DNA of 64,000 bases from Theobroma cacao (lineage: Eukaryota; Streptophyta; Magnoliopsida; Malvales; Malvaceae). A model generated the notes under the pieces. That model ran no database searches. It was not told the origin of the DNA and saw only the letters and a program-made list of their open reading frames with translations. This document shows positions 44,331 to 57,793 of this stretch, in pieces. The stretch is taken from NCBI RefSeq assembly GCF_000208745.1, contig NC_030854.1:36031823-36095822 (forward strand). The letters run 5' to 3'. Made by a program: the position numbers and the translations under genes. Each line of letters begins with the position of its first letter. Position 1 is the first letter of the stretch.

Positions 44331-47300
44331 TTCAATCAACATCAATAATGCACCTAGTTTCATAAATTTATCTATAATTAAAATTAAAATTTGTTAGAGA
44401 CCAATCAAAATCAATTTCATACCCACACAATTAATAAAAAAATTAATCATAATACGATTTCAAAGCAAACTCGATGTTTTTGAAGAAAAAAAATTTTGGA
44501 TATAAATTATTGGTAGATAAATTTTATGACTATTTAAACTTAAAATATCTAGCTAGGCCACCCACTTGCAAAGCTAGATTTTAATTATGATTAATACTAA
44601 TGTTCTTATAGAATATCGAAATCATATTAAGGTTAGTCCAATAGACTTTGGTACACACACTAATTTAAAGTTACTACCTCTATATATATATATATTAGGT
44701 AATACATAGGGATCAGTTCAAAAAAATAAAAATAGAATGTTTATATTTTCAACATAGAAATCATATGAACTCTTTGATTTATATGAGAATTGAAACAAAC
44801 CAATGTGGTAATCTTTAATCAGTTTGGTTAATTGTCGTTATCCATGACTAAAACCACCTAGTAATCTACATTAGTAAACTAATTAATTTTTTATTTGTTT
44901 TCTTCTAAAGAATTAATTTAATTAAAATTCTTTGACTAAAGAAAGGCTAAGGAAAAAAGAAAGCACCACCGACCATATTCCACTCATTATTTAATTACTA
45001 AAACAAAGTTTTTCTCCCTAAATAGCAAAGTTAGGCGACACCCAAAGAAGGCAAATGAAGTCCGGAAAAAATTAAAAAAAAAAAATCCTCCTAGTCTCGT
45101 ACGGAGGCGTCGGCTGAATCCCACGGTTCTGATCTGACCACGTGGCTAAAATCGGGCTGCGGAAAAAGCGGAACACGCGACACGAGGCAAAAAAAATTGT
45201 TGCTGTTCGGAGGAGGAGGGGAATTGTCCTTTCCCGACAAGCCGTACAATTGTCCACGTGGGAGCACGCTGCTGATGGGACCACCTGGTAGGTGCACGTG
45301 TCAATGTCTGCGCTCATGACCGTAGATTGCGGAGATCTTTATTTTTGGTACGGATTTTTTTTTGCTTTTATAGGGGATTGTGCCTTTGTGAGCCCTTGCG
45401 GAGCCTCTTGTAAATGTTGTGTCCTTTTCCATGAATAAAAACAAAAAGATTTTACGTGGGTGGGGGCTTCTATTTTTTATTTTAATATTATAATTATAAT
45501 CTTAATAACTATTAATTATATTTTAATAAAAATTTATTTATTACTTTGGATATAATGGTTTTGGTTTTCTTCCACTCCATTAGGTTTGGTGGCTTCCAAT
45601 CCTGCACATTACCCACATGCCCATCAGAAGAGGAGTTCTCCAAAAACATAAAAAAAAAATAAAAATTAAACTTTAATTTTTTTATTAATTTTTTATGCAC
45701 ATGTTATTCAAACTAAGTCGAAGCCATTGATAACGAATGTCGAGTTAAAATTTAAGATTATTATAGTTTTCGATAAATACGAGACAATACATATGAATGA
45801 CATATTTATATATGTTCTAAATTATTGATTAAATTTGTTTTGAAATATTGGAATTTCAACTATATGCCTTTGTATAGATTAATGTACAACTTTTTTCTTG
45901 TACACGGCAGAATTTGTTGACCTTTTTTACTTTACATGCATGTAGAATGTGTCTACTTACTATTTATAGAAACAATGAGTTGAGTTGGTGTGCAATTTTG
46001 ATGCACATTCTCTCTATATTTAGCAAGCCCAAAAAAATTTTTCTCAAAATTCAAAATGTCCGGTTTGAAATTTCAGAAGTGACGATTAGTTTTTAATTAA
46101 TTAACCATATATAATAATGTCTATAAACAAACACGTGTGTTTAATTAATACTCGAATATGGATAAAACACAAGACTGGTAGGCACAATCATGGTTGAATT
46201 CTTGTACATTTTACAAGTATAATCCCATCAAGGTAGGTGTGGGATTAAAACCATGAAAAATTAATTAATCAAGGTAAAATATAAGAATTCAATGATTGAA
46301 GTGTGGTGGGTTTTAGATATTAAAAATAAATAAATTCTGGTATATTAATTGAAGATGAGATTGCATAAATACTGTGTTCAAATCTATAACTTACCTGGAT
46401 GTCACGGTAAAAGGTAAAATATTCCTACCCCTACCTTTAGATTTTTAATGTCAACGACCTTGTTTTATTTTGTAGTTAATAGGTAGGGGGGGTGGGAATG
46501 GTGGCCATGGTCCCCTTGGCTTTGCCCAAATTGTCTTTTTACCCCCGAGGGTTCCTCTCCTTATTCTTATAAACTTTTACTTGACCACCTAGTAATTTTA
46601 AATTTATCATTTACCCCTTTTATGTTCTCCTTGAAGTTTTTTGTTAATCCTCTTTTAACCCTTGATTTCCTCTCTCTTTTTTTTTATTTTACAATTATTT
46701 TTTCAAACTTTTCAATGTGTTTTTCTGTTTGATTTTATATATATATATGTAGCTCTATCAATTAGAACTTTGAAAATGACCAAAAAAAAAATGAAATCTA
46801 AGTTTCTTTGTGACAAGAAAAATCATGTATACATCACTAAATCGAACGACACATTTCATGCAATTACGCTTTTTTACATTAAAAAATGATGACTTGTTTG
46901 CGTAACTAAAATCTAATAATAAGCTTCTACGTGTAAAAGTGGCTTGATTTCCTGTTAACAGAGAATATGGCGAATTTAATGCCCCTAAAATTAAGATAAA
47001 ATGAAACATAAAGAAAATGAGCTTATAGAGCAAGCATAAAGATACTTGGGGAATTAGGTCAAGCTTCAATAAGTCTTAAGGAAAATAATAATTAGGTTAA
47101 TCCAAGCAATGATCTTCACGTGCATATTATAAGTTTCTTACTTTCAACAAAATTATGCTTCAACTGAAAGTCTTTCAAGCATTTGGCTGATAAAAAGTTT
47201 GAATCCACGTACAAGTAGTCAATTTGATCTTTGCTTCCAATGCCGAAAACTTCCAAAAATAGAGCAATACGTACCGTGAAATCCATGCAAGTAGAAGAAT

Positions 47301-50199
47301 CGTTGGCATTTAAGCAGGTGCATTCATTTTCTTTCTTTTCTTCTTAAGGCTTTATAGCAGCTTTCCAACCCTTTCAGCTGAGCAAAGTAGACCTTGCTAT
47401 ATAGGTGCGGATAGGGTTCAGAGTGTATGAAATTGAAGACTTGGTAACATTTACTCTCTACATTGAAGACTTGTATAAATTATTCTTCAAAAATTTTCAT
47501 GAATTACTCCTTGGTCTTTTGGCTATAATAACCCTTCACGTCTACTTAAAGAATATTTCAATAATATACTCACACACCAATCACGATACTATACTTAGTA
47601 TAATGCTCTTGAACTTAAAATTTTAAACAGATGGGATTAAGATGCATGGGAATGAAACTGTCTAGAGGAGAGGGGTAAGGTGACACAGATATGCTGCTAA
47701 TTTCTGAAGAAATATTTCTACTGTAACTTCTAATAATGCAGAGATTTTTTTTTTTTTTGGATTTGAAAAAAAAGGATTCAAACTTTGTTCTTTGATCATG
47801 CACCAACTAATGAACCAAATACTCAGAATCCTAAAAATGTAGAGACTTGTAACCCATGCACGTGATATATATCTACCAATAATTAAAAAAAAAACTTTGT
47901 ACAAATTCTGTCTCAAACTCAGAATGAATAGATTCAATCTTTCAGAATGCTAGTGTTTAAGGAAGAAAAAGATTGAATTCATCATCTGATTCATGCTATT
48001 ATACTACTTAAACTGACTCTCAGCTCAACTTTATTACTAGTGATACATGCTTCTGTTTTACCTTTTTCTTTTTTGTGAAAAGCATACCAGACATATATTG
48101 AATACGAAATCATACATCTTGTGGTTTACATGAGAGGCTCAAGATGAAGCCAATCTCACAGCAACAATCAGAATGACACAACCGTGCATACCCCATCTAG
48201 AGGGAAGCACACTTATCCTTTTAATTATGCTCGATGTGTCTCCTTCAATATCAAGAAGTGTATTATTATGGTACACTTTTTTCAAAGATTTGCATGTCTA
48301 GCAGCTTAATTTGACCAAATGTTTTATCAGAACATTTAAAATCATTGCCATGACAGGCAAGGTTGAACCAAAATGCCAACTGTAAGCAAACCAAAATACA
48401 TTGTTCCCAATTTTCATTAACATTCATCTATACATCTGAGTACATGTCTATGTGATGCAAATGACTTTCAAGTTCAAGAAAATCTATTCCAAGTGAAACC
48501 AACTAATAATGAACTTCTTATTCCTGCCCTCCCACCATTTCATGGATGTTCTATTCTAAAAGCAACTTGTACATTATGTCTTGCTATTTTATACTTTGGG
48601 TGGTCAAAAAGTCAGAAATCTGAACTAGCTTCATAAAACAAAGATCAATGGAAATTTTGAAGCACTCTTTTTTTTATGACCCTAGACCGTATTGCAATTT
48701 GCAAAGGCTTTTGTTGAGTTCTGTGCTAGACTGCTACTAAATAATACGTATGACTACTGGTATTGTTGGTGCATGCATGTAGTTTAATATTCTGGGATAT
48801 GTGCCAGCATTTCTTGATTGGCAATGAAAGAGGTTCAGAGCTAGGAAACTAGTTCCTTGGTCGGTGCACTACGGATTGATTCTATGTTCATTTCGAGGAT
48901 CAGATTTCTTGAGACATAGTAGAACATGAAGTGGTTCATTGGAACTTAAATATATATAGTTTCTCTCAAGTCACAGTTCCAAAGCTCAATATGTAAAATG
49001 TATTTAATAATTATCAATCAAGAAGGGGAAAAAGGGTATATTTTGAGCTATGCCCTAGTACCGGAAAGCGTTTATATCAAGCCTTATTTGGAAAACAATT
49101 TACAGAAAGACTTGAAGTTAATGAAGTTGAGAAGAAGGGGTAAGCATGAAAAAGAGATTAATATACTACTACTAAGCCAGAGGTTATAAGGGAAGAATTG
49201 TGAAAGAAAGTTGGGAAGTCATGATGGAAGACTTGCCAGTAAAGATTGCTGATGATGATTATGGTAACAGCTACCCTCCTTAAGAAATGATAAAGAAAAA
49301 AGGTAAAAGATGCCAGCAATAAGATTAACCTGATTATTAAGCACCACAATCATTGGATCACAAAATGTGCTATCCATCCAATTTCAATCATTTCACGCTT
49401 AGCATTAGCTTGAATCATTTGCTAAATTTTCTTTGCAGAGTGTCATCATCCACATATACTCCAGAAGATACACTCTAGAGAAGCAAGAAATATAGCACTC
49501 TAGCTTGTGTCAGCAGTCCAGAAATACACACTATGGATATATAATTAAGATTCCAGGGAGCTTCCTTTCGCCAAGCTTTAAAATAGTAATTTAATAATCT
49601 TTCAAAGGATGACACACAAAATCAGATACCCCTAAAGGGCAATCAAACATCAGCCAAGTGTATATTAAACAAGAATTATCCTTGATAATGTTCAAAAGTT
49701 TGTCTGCCCAAGTGGATTAGGAAATAGCCCTTCAGCCCTCAATATTCCATCTCACTTATTGGCTTAGATTGTACACTAATCTAATACTTTATGACATGTG
49801 TGTGTTTTTCTTTTAGCTGTCACCAATATTAGAAAAGATGAATCTAGGTTTTGTCTTTTTGCCTTATAATCGATCTGTTTTTGGTTATATTTTAACTAAA
49901 ATACCTAAACGACACTATTCACGGGCTCGTGAGTTTCCTCCTCCCCAATGCCTTGTCTTTGAATAGAAACATTTTTTTATTTGAGTAAATTCTCTAAATA
50001 TTATTTAAGCATAGGGAAATGCTTTCTTCATGAGAGAGAGAAAGAGGGAAAGAGAGAGAGAGGTTTCGAAATAGGTTCCATATTTATATATGAAAACAAC
50101 ATAAAAGATTACAGCATCTACCATTGGCATTGGCTTATACCATCATTATATATAGAACATTGTATTCTTTTACCAAGCCATTGAAATATGATCAACTCA
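44331..50199. other. Intergenic region upstream of the LSH 3' end
   Basis: About 5.9 kb, mostly AT-rich and without recognisable coding sequence. Features seen: a (TA)n run at about 44682-44695, the G-box-rich island at 45080-45430 (listed separately), a GGTGGCCATGGTCCCC palindromic patch near 46499-46515 of the kind found in old DNA transposons, and a GA-rich patch near 50033-50062. Several 60-100-codon frames look random. Confidence 0.5.
45080..45430. promoter_or_regulatory. GC-richer island with G-box cluster
   Basis: In a very AT-rich setting this 350-bp patch is GC-rich and carries two perfect G-boxes, CCACGTGG (45138-45145) and CCACGTGG (45256-45263), plus GCACGTGT (45294-45301). It is followed by GCTTTTATAGGGG and, near 45434, ATGAATAAAAAC, resembling a TATA-like and a poly(A)-like signal. 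It looks like a promoter or distal enhancer, but no recognisable gene lies next to it. Confidence 0.4.
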
Positions 50200-50897
50200 A
50201 GTTGAATAGAGAAATACCTTATAAAAACAAAAACCCATTAAAACCATATCATCCAGACAATTGATGATTGCGGAAGGACCTATCCTTCTCCCATTTATAT
50301 GGTACTTTCTGTGAAAAAACAAAAAACAAAGCTCCATTAGCATCAAGCCATATTTAGAACATTATAATTAACTGTGATTGAAAATGACCCAAGGAAAGCA
50401 GCTAGCAAAAATAGAATGAAGAAAGTATATTTATGTTAATCTGAAAGAAGAATTGTCCAGCAATATAAATCAGATATCCAGAAGTATTAACCTAGGTATA
50501 GAATATTCAATGTACATTACAATTTGATGAATGGTTGGATATATACTACATATAATAGCATCACTTTGCTACCATCATTTTTTTTCTTTTGGTACTATTC
50601 CTCTCCAATTACCTCTGCTTCCTAGGAGCTGCTCATCCCTGTCACTACCATTCCGAACTGTCCCCTAAAGAGCAATTTGAAGGGTACCCACTTATCAAAG
50701 CACACTAGCTTATTTTCAAACCAAAGCAAAAATACAGAGAGGGTTACCTCAAACTGGGAAAAACAACATAAATTAATAAGCAACCCTATACATACCAAGT
50801 CACCAACAAAGAAAAGAAAAAAAAAAGGCAAAAAGCATAGAAGGAGAAACCATATATTTGGTTCATTTTAATCAAGATAGTAGTAATTGTTTTTTGG
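50200..50897 (-). other. LSH 3' UTR / downstream region
   Basis: This is sequence directly after the LSH stop codon on the minus strand. It is A/T-rich with A and T runs and no conserved coding; part of it should be the 3' UTR. A 69-codon frame at 50831-50622 is hydrophobic and unassigned. Confidence 0.4.
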
Positions 50898-51542
50898 TTA
50901 CTCACTAGCGGCAGTGGCATCAGCAAGTGTTGCTGATGGCGGAGCTGGTGGTTGTGCCGATGGAGCCACCTTCTGCTTAGGCCTCTTTCTTTTCTTCTCA
51001 TAGCTAACACCTCTAGCTTTGGCCTGGAAATCCCTGACTTCCCTTAAGTAAATCCTGACAGCTCTAGCTCCGAAAGGGTTCCCTTCCGGCCTACCTCCAT
51101 GCTCCTCATAAGCAGCTCGGAGGCGGCCAATGAGTGCATCAAGGCTACCCCAGGCTTGTCTAAGTGGACAAGGACATGGAGCAGGAGGGTTAGGGAGGCC
51201 GAAGAAAGGACAAGTCTGGTTATGGACTTTTGTCTTGCCAAATTGATCAAGGTACCTAAGAAACTCCAGGACATGAGCACCACTACACATTGAAAGTGAC
51301 AGTGGAGGCCTGTGGTTTCTCAGGTATTGGCAAAAAGTGTTCCAATCTCTGCGCTTTTGGTTCTCATAGCGGCTTGGAGTGGTCGATGCAGGTGGAGTTG
51401 TTGTTGTAGTGCCAGAAGTGGGCGTTACAGTGCTGCTGCTGATGATGTTGTTGTTGTTGGTAACTAAGGTGGCTATGGTATTTGAGCCTACTATCGGGCA
51501 TGGATAGTTATTTGGGTTGTTTTGTGGGGAAATCAAGTCCAT
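50898..51542 (-). CDS. LSH2: ALOG-domain transcription factor, LSH1/LSH2 type
   Basis: A single uninterrupted frame of 214 aa ends in TAA at 50900-50898. The first 55 residues are Asn/Ser/Thr-rich low complexity. The ALOG domain spans about 58-183: [13 protein letters not shown], the four-helix core with the inserted zinc-ribbon segment ([17 protein letters not shown], about 110-126), then [14 protein letters not shown] basic nuclear signal (KKRKRPKQK, 183-191) and an Ala/Pro-rich tail follow. ALOG proteins derive from a XerC/D-like DNA-binding domain and act in the nucleus, setting light responses and organ boundaries. The opening MDLISPQ and the neighbours place it with Arabidopsis LSH1/LSH2; LSH2 is chosen by synteny (At3g04510). 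Other LSH genes open differently, so clade assignment is fairly sure. The acceptor TCTCAG|TCTTTC near 51700 suggests a 5' UTR intron. Confidence 0.93.
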   Translation of the reverse strand: MDLISPQNNPNNYPCPIVGSNTIATLVTNNNNIISSSTVTPTSGTTTTTPPASTTPSRYENQKRRDWNTFCQYLRNHRPPLSLSMCSGAHVLEFLRYLDQFGKTKVHNQTCPFFGLPNPPAPCPCPLRQAWGSLDALIGRLRAAYEEHGGRPEGNPFGARAVRIYLREVRDFQAKARGVSYEKKRKRPKQKVAPSAQPPAPPSATLADATAASE

Positions 51543-52560
51543 GGGAGAGATATATGATCTTTGTAATTTTCTTTTTCTTGGGTGTCGAAGGATCTTGGCA
51601 GCTGCTGCTTTTGCTGTTGCTGATGATGTTATCTTTGCTTCTGGTTTTGATGTTCTTTCTTTTTAGGGTTTTTCAGTTCCTTCTTCTATCCTTCTTGAAA
51701 GACTGAGATGACCAGAGACAAAGAGATCAGATTATATATATTGTCTTCCTTTTTGAGGAAAAAAGAATAGAGATATGAAGCTAATTAAGGAGAGTAAAAA
51801 ACAGTTTCTTTTCTCTTTGCTGAGGAATTGACAAAAAGTGAAGGGCTTTTCACTTCAGGTGTATTGGTGACTATGATAGCTCAAGAAATGATGAAATGCA
51901 AGATTTTGCATGGCTTCCATGAGAATTGTTGAGAGAGAAGAGAGAGAGAAAGAAATAAACAAGTAGAGGAGGCAAACAAGGTTTTTGCTCTTTGAGAGGT
52001 AAAATTCAATTGAAGCAAAGAAAAGATATACAAGAGGAAGATGTAGTCTCCCTTGCTCTTCTTCTTCTCTTTGTTTTGGAGTTCCTTGAACAACACCCAG
52101 CAGAGTCTGCAACAAATCCTGAAAGACTGCAGTTACTGGGTATATGAAAATATGCTCTCAAGAGAAAAGATCAGATCAGATCATCAGATTTCTTTCCAGC
52201 AAAAGGGCAAGCAAACTGAAGTTAAATACTGTTGATAAAGTAAGAGAGAATGGGTTTTTGAAATAGAGAAAGAAAGAGAAAGGAAAGAGAAAAACTCTCA
52301 TAGTCCAATGGGTCAAGCGATGATTGCAATGGGATATAGAGAGAGAGATATAGAGGGGGGGGGGGGGGGGGGGGTTCAGTCAGTGAATGGCCTCTGCTGG
52401 TTAATAAGTTAGTGTAAATTCTCAACAAAATAAAAAAAAATAGAAAAGAAGCGAGAACCTGTTTTGCCAAAAATAGGACAAGGTTGGCAGTGAAGGCAGA
52501 CTTGATAGTGACCCAAGGGCTGTACGCCAATTTCTGCTTTCACTTGACTCACCTTTGTCA
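51543..52560 (-). promoter_or_regulatory. LSH 5' UTR and proximal promoter
   Basis: The minus strand upstream of the LSH ATG is rich in CT tracts, typical of a plant 5' UTR, with candidate short upstream frames (for example one ending at 51855). The 20-nt G run at 52355-52374 (C on the gene strand) lies next to GA/TA repeats about 0.8 kb upstream of the ATG. Start site and UTR exons are not determined. Confidence 0.45.
52355..52374. repeat. Uninterrupted 20-nt G homopolymer
   Basis: Twenty consecutive G residues on the plus strand follow a GATATAGA-type repeat. G runs this long are rare in plant DNA and can form quadruplexes. The exact length may be a sequencing or assembly estimate. Confidence 0.9.
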
Positions 52561-55500
52561 AGCGCGTGTACGCAACAGTACAACACACGCACACAAAGCC
52601 CCTCATTTTCCTTTCTATCTAAAGGCTAAAGGGAAGGGAAAGAAAGATTGATAGCTACATTCACATAGCCTAGGAACCTTCACAGCAATTGCCCAAATAC
52701 CTCTCATTTCCCCCCCAAAAGGCTTGTAGGATAAGTCCTTACGATAAAAAAAAAAGGGGTTTGAGGGGTCTCTCTCCGTTTTTCATAAGGGCAAGTTTGC
52801 ATGGTGGAAAAGGGGGGAGCAAAAGCAATGCCCTCCTCCACACACTATATCTTATGACCCAAACCCAAAGTACAATCTCATGTTGTTGTCAAAGGCATTA
52901 TAATCTTTAGATCTTGTATCTTTGTTGGGGGAATGACTTTGGATCTTTCATAGGTAAGTTTCTAAACCTATATTTTCACCCATTTTGATTGTATATGTCC
53001 ATGGTGAATCTCACACTTCTTTATGAGTCGTTGTAATTGGTTGTCTTTATGTACAATAAGAGGTAATTTGTCAGAAACCGGCAATTGTGTGGGTTCTTCA
53101 TGGTAATGGACAAAATGACAAAATTTCAACAGTATTTAACATATGACTATTTCCCCCATTTACATCTCATAAAGAAAAAAATTGATAATTGCCAACAATG
53201 TAGTACAAATCATAAAGTCATTTCATTATTGAAAATTTTTAAATTGGATCAATTTTTTTTCTTTATTATTTTCATTCCTTATCAATTGAATTTCATAAAA
53301 TAGTAACACGTGATATTTAATAAGATAAAAAAATCAAATAACGCGTAACATTTAAAAGGGTAAACTAATCGAATATGCAAATAAAATTTATTGCATTCCA
53401 GAGGTATTTTAATAATAGAGGAATTAAAATTTTGAATAGGAAGATACAGTAAACATGAGGGAGGAATAGGGGTGGGAGGCGGAAGGGGAAGCAAAGCAAA
53501 ATGTGCAGTTTTACACTCTTTAATTACTATGTTGAAACAATGTTTACTAGAAGAAAAAGTTTAGGGACTTTTCACTTTTACTAGGCAAAGACGTAAAAAT
53601 GAGTCGAGGATCAGCCAAGAACATGACCAACATTGCTCAGGAAAAGCCAATTTGATTCAACTATACGATGTGCAGTAGCCTAGTAGCCATTGATTCAGCT
53701 ATATAAGAACCACTTTCTGGTGTTAAAGAGGATCATTATCACTACTCTACATCTCTAGAGATGCCTTCTTCCACTTCCCAAAGTTGGGCTACTTTTAGGG
53801 TTTTTCCCTTTGTAATTAACTTATACTATCTAATACTATACGTATGTTGTATAAATTACCCATTTTTCCAACGTAAATACAAGATCAATCCTTGCAATTT
53901 TCCACACATAAAATTTATCACCAAAACCGATGGATTTGGTACCATACAATTGTAGTCCACATGATCTTCTTTGTCACTAACAAAAATCAAGCCAAACCCA
54001 CAGCTCATAACCACCACCAAAATTTATTAAAAAAGAAAAACCACCCAAAAAGCTACCTAAAATTACCTATAAATTAAACAAAATAACCAATCAAACCCAA
54101 GGCTCATATCAATGTTGAAGCTGAAATATATGTAAAATCACCTAAACTTTATGCTCAAATCCATCAAATCAATACAGGAATAGAAAGTACTTTGAAAACA
54201 GCTCATATATATATATATATATATAAATTGAGAAGAGAAAGAGAGACGATGGGATGAATGTGGATAAACATCAACCAACCACTAAGTCAAATTCTTAAAT
54301 GAAATAAACAGTAAGATATACCCATGTATTTAACCAAAAGTCAAATTTCTAGATGAAATTGATAACAATAATAATACCAACAGTATATATATATATTGCT
54401 TTAAGTTACCTTTAAGTTATTGATAAAACAATTTTACATATTATAAATTTTTTTCAGATCTAACGTGGGTTCTTTATTAATACTAGGTTGTACGACACAT
54501 CAATTATAAATACTGTGAATCTATATACAACAAGCTATATTTATTCCATTCAAATGAACTCTTTTTGACCAATTTGAGAAAAATGCATTACCATGATAAT
54601 TTTAGTTTAAACTAAAAATTAAAAATACAATTTAAGTAGATTATGAAAGAGGTATTATACGATGAATGTTACTAGAATTATTTTTAAAATTATTTATTAA
54701 TATAGTGACGGTGAAAGTTATTAATTTCACAAATTAGTCTAAAAAGTTAATACGGGTCTATTTAAAATATATTTTAATTATTAAATAAACATGTGATACT
54801 TTTTATTTTTAAAAGTTGCTAAACATAACAAAAATGTAAAAAAAGAAAAAAAAGAAAGCAGGAAAAGACCATTTCACCATATCCTTCGGTAAGAGAGCAT
54901 CTAGGAAACAGAGAGGGAGAAACAATCTTTCCACACTCTCTTTACTGCTTTACCCTCTTTCCCCTTGCTCCTAAAATTTTGATAATGGATATTGGTTAGA
55001 GATATTGGGATTTTCTAAACTAGAATATCTTATTTGGAGTACGCCAAAGGAGCCATGACTGCCATAAGCCAGGATTGTTTAGAAATAGAAAACAGAGTTC
55101 TTCCCACTTAGAGTAAGGAACACAGCTCCTGCATTTGGAATCTCAAACGTACAAAGAGGGCAGCACATGCATGCTGATGACTGTCAATGGACACTTAAAA
55201 AAAGAAAGAAAGGATGGACTCTCCATAGCTGTTGGAACCAAGGAGGGTAGGGGGTAAATAGGCAGCAGAGGTAGGGCAGGTTGCTTTCCAATTAGCTTGT
55301 ACCAGGAAAGGAAGCAAACCCAAATTTTACCCTCACACATGCAAACTCCCACTGTTTCTTTGGGGATTTGTTGTTCCATTTTTAGGGTACACTTTCATGC
55401 ATACAGAAGAAATGCTACTAATCCAGCCTTAAAACATCTTGTCTGCTTATCTCATTTGATGTGACAGTCTTTTCTTTTTCTCCTCATTAATCTAATAAAC

Positions 55501-55899
55501 AACTTGTTACAGATGGGTGAAGAAAGGATCTAAAGTAGGTTTCACACTTACTTTTGTGATTTTCTTTGTTGACAAAAGGAAATAACTAAACTTTGCCCTA
55601 CGTTCAGGTTGAAATTTGAATATATCATCTTTGTTTTCTCTAGTTTTTTTTGTCAATTACATTGATTTTAGTATGTTTACTTTCATATATTCTTTATTTA
55701 ACTGTATGATTTTGTTAATTTACATGATCCAGCATGACATAATAGAAAAAAGTCTGTAATTGAACCAATCAGGAAAAAAAAAAATGAAAACAGCATCTCA
55801 ACAGATGGAGATATTTCATCACTAATAATAAAACAAACATGATATTTTTGTTTAATTTCAATATATATAATTTTATTTTATTTTAATCATTAATACATT

Positions 55900-55930
<31 letters not shown>

Positions 55931-57793
55931 AAGAAAAATACCCATCACTTGGTTTGATTTATGAGAAAGCAGAAGGCATCTCGCCCTTTCTATTTTATCC
56001 TTAGATGATTGTCGTTTTGTGTTTTGATCATATGAATGACTTGACATTTTAGGCTACAATGGCTGAATGACATGTCCTTCATTTCCCTTTCCCTTTCTTT
56101 CTTTTTTTTTTTTAAATAGCTTTTTGTTTTTCAACAAAGCTGAATGACATATGTCAGTCCACAATGGGTATTACATTTTAAATTTATATTTTTGAGTAAT
56201 GATCCTACTCTATTATTGATGAATTATTCATTAGAATTCATAAGTTTTTATGCGTTAGCTAATACTCTTCTATTGATTTATTTAATTCCAATAAGCTTTT
56301 AAAGTATTTTAGTTGGCAAGACCGATTAGTATTAAATGTTACTAAATATATACGACATAATTATTTCATTTAAAAAATATATAAAATTATATGAAAACTT
56401 ACATATGATGAGATTTGGAATCCAAAATTCGAAAAGTTTTGAAATCTCCTCCTTATCGTCGAGGCAATGTTCATCGGACACGACTTAATTTCCTTTTATT
56501 CTTAAATGGAAAAAATGAATAGAATGAGCTTTATGGTATATGGCCCATTTGTATAATCACTTTATCATTTTGATTGTGAGAAAGTCTTTTTGGTACATGA
56601 AGAAATTTGAAATATTATCTTTAATTGTTAGAAAACTTTAAAATTTTACTTTTATTTTTAAAATTAAAGTCCTATTTAAACAAATTAGTGGTATCAACCA
56701 GAGGAGGCTCCCTTTACTTCTCATTTTTCTTATGAATTTGATTCTTATAATTACATCTAGTAAATAAATAAATTAATAAGTGAAAATAAAGTTAAATCAT
56801 AATCACCTACGATGAGAATTAAACTTAAAACTCGATATTTTTTTTTTCTTTTTGGTCATTAAAAGTCATGAAAGATAGTCAATTTTGAAAGCTACAAACA
56901 CTCAGAAAGTGATTAAATTTTGCTATCATTGGCAAATAAACAAGTAAGCATTTTGATTGGTAAACAATGAAAAGCAACAAAAATTAGGAACCTTCATAGC
57001 AATCCGTAGGCTTTCATGGGGCAGCGACTCCACCTGTAAATAAAAAAAAAAAAAGAGAAAACCTTTTCATGGTTGAAATCTTCAAGTTTAAGTTTGTGAG
57101 ATTACAAACTACTTAGAATAAACACAAATATTCTTTCTCTTTTTTTTTTTTTTTCTTGGTATATATGGTCAAAAATTTAAAAGCTTGTAGGGTAAGTTTG
57201 TCTTGCTTAGTTGTGCACTAAGGTAAAGCACAAATTCATAGCCTTATGGCATTCCTAAGTCATTGTCACTCCATTACATTTACATGCTTGTTCATCTTAC
57301 ATGCACGTCTCACTATCTTCAATCACACACCTGAGCTCCAATCACTGTAGACAAAGTACAATCTATTAATGAAGTAAAGCAAATCAATGAATGATATTCA
57401 CATGTAAGGCAGGCCCAATGCACGTCAGGTTTAATGGGGCTTTCATGTCAAAGGCCATGCCCAAGAAATATTCTTGGTTAGAGCCCGATAGGGGGCCAAC
57501 CTGCCCCATGGTCCGTAAATCCTTCCATCTGTACTCGGTTCATTTGCCAAATCTTTCGTGTAAAGTTTGAAGAAAAGTTCACCACATATAAGAACACTAT
57601 GCTTTATTGTTATGGCATTGTCCTTGGTGAAGAGATGGAATCTAAACCTTAATACAAATGCATGTACATAATTATGGCATCTGGCAGATTACAAAGATGT
57701 TGTGATAATCTCTGATCATGTTCCTGAGTTCAAGAGGTTCCGATGAAACATCAGGAAATGATCTTCGAGTAAGAGGGTATAGCAATTTCCCGC
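52561..57793. other. Intergenic region between LSH and threonine aldolase
   Basis: About 5.2 kb, AT-rich, with TA microsatellites at about 54207-54224 and 55901-55927 and several poly-A/T runs. I saw no recognisable coding or RNA gene. The segment near 57360-57790 may include the aldolase 3' UTR. A 78-codon minus frame at 55379-55143 has no identifiable motif. Confidence 0.5.

Noticed and set aside
45072..45317. Protein-coding gene in the G-box island
   Set aside because: Overlapping frames in two phases, no known motif and no splice context; promoter-like DNA fits better.
55143..55379. 78-codon minus frame starting MEQQIPKETVG
   Set aside because: No recognisable domain, signal peptide or neighbouring exon; not distinguishable from chance.
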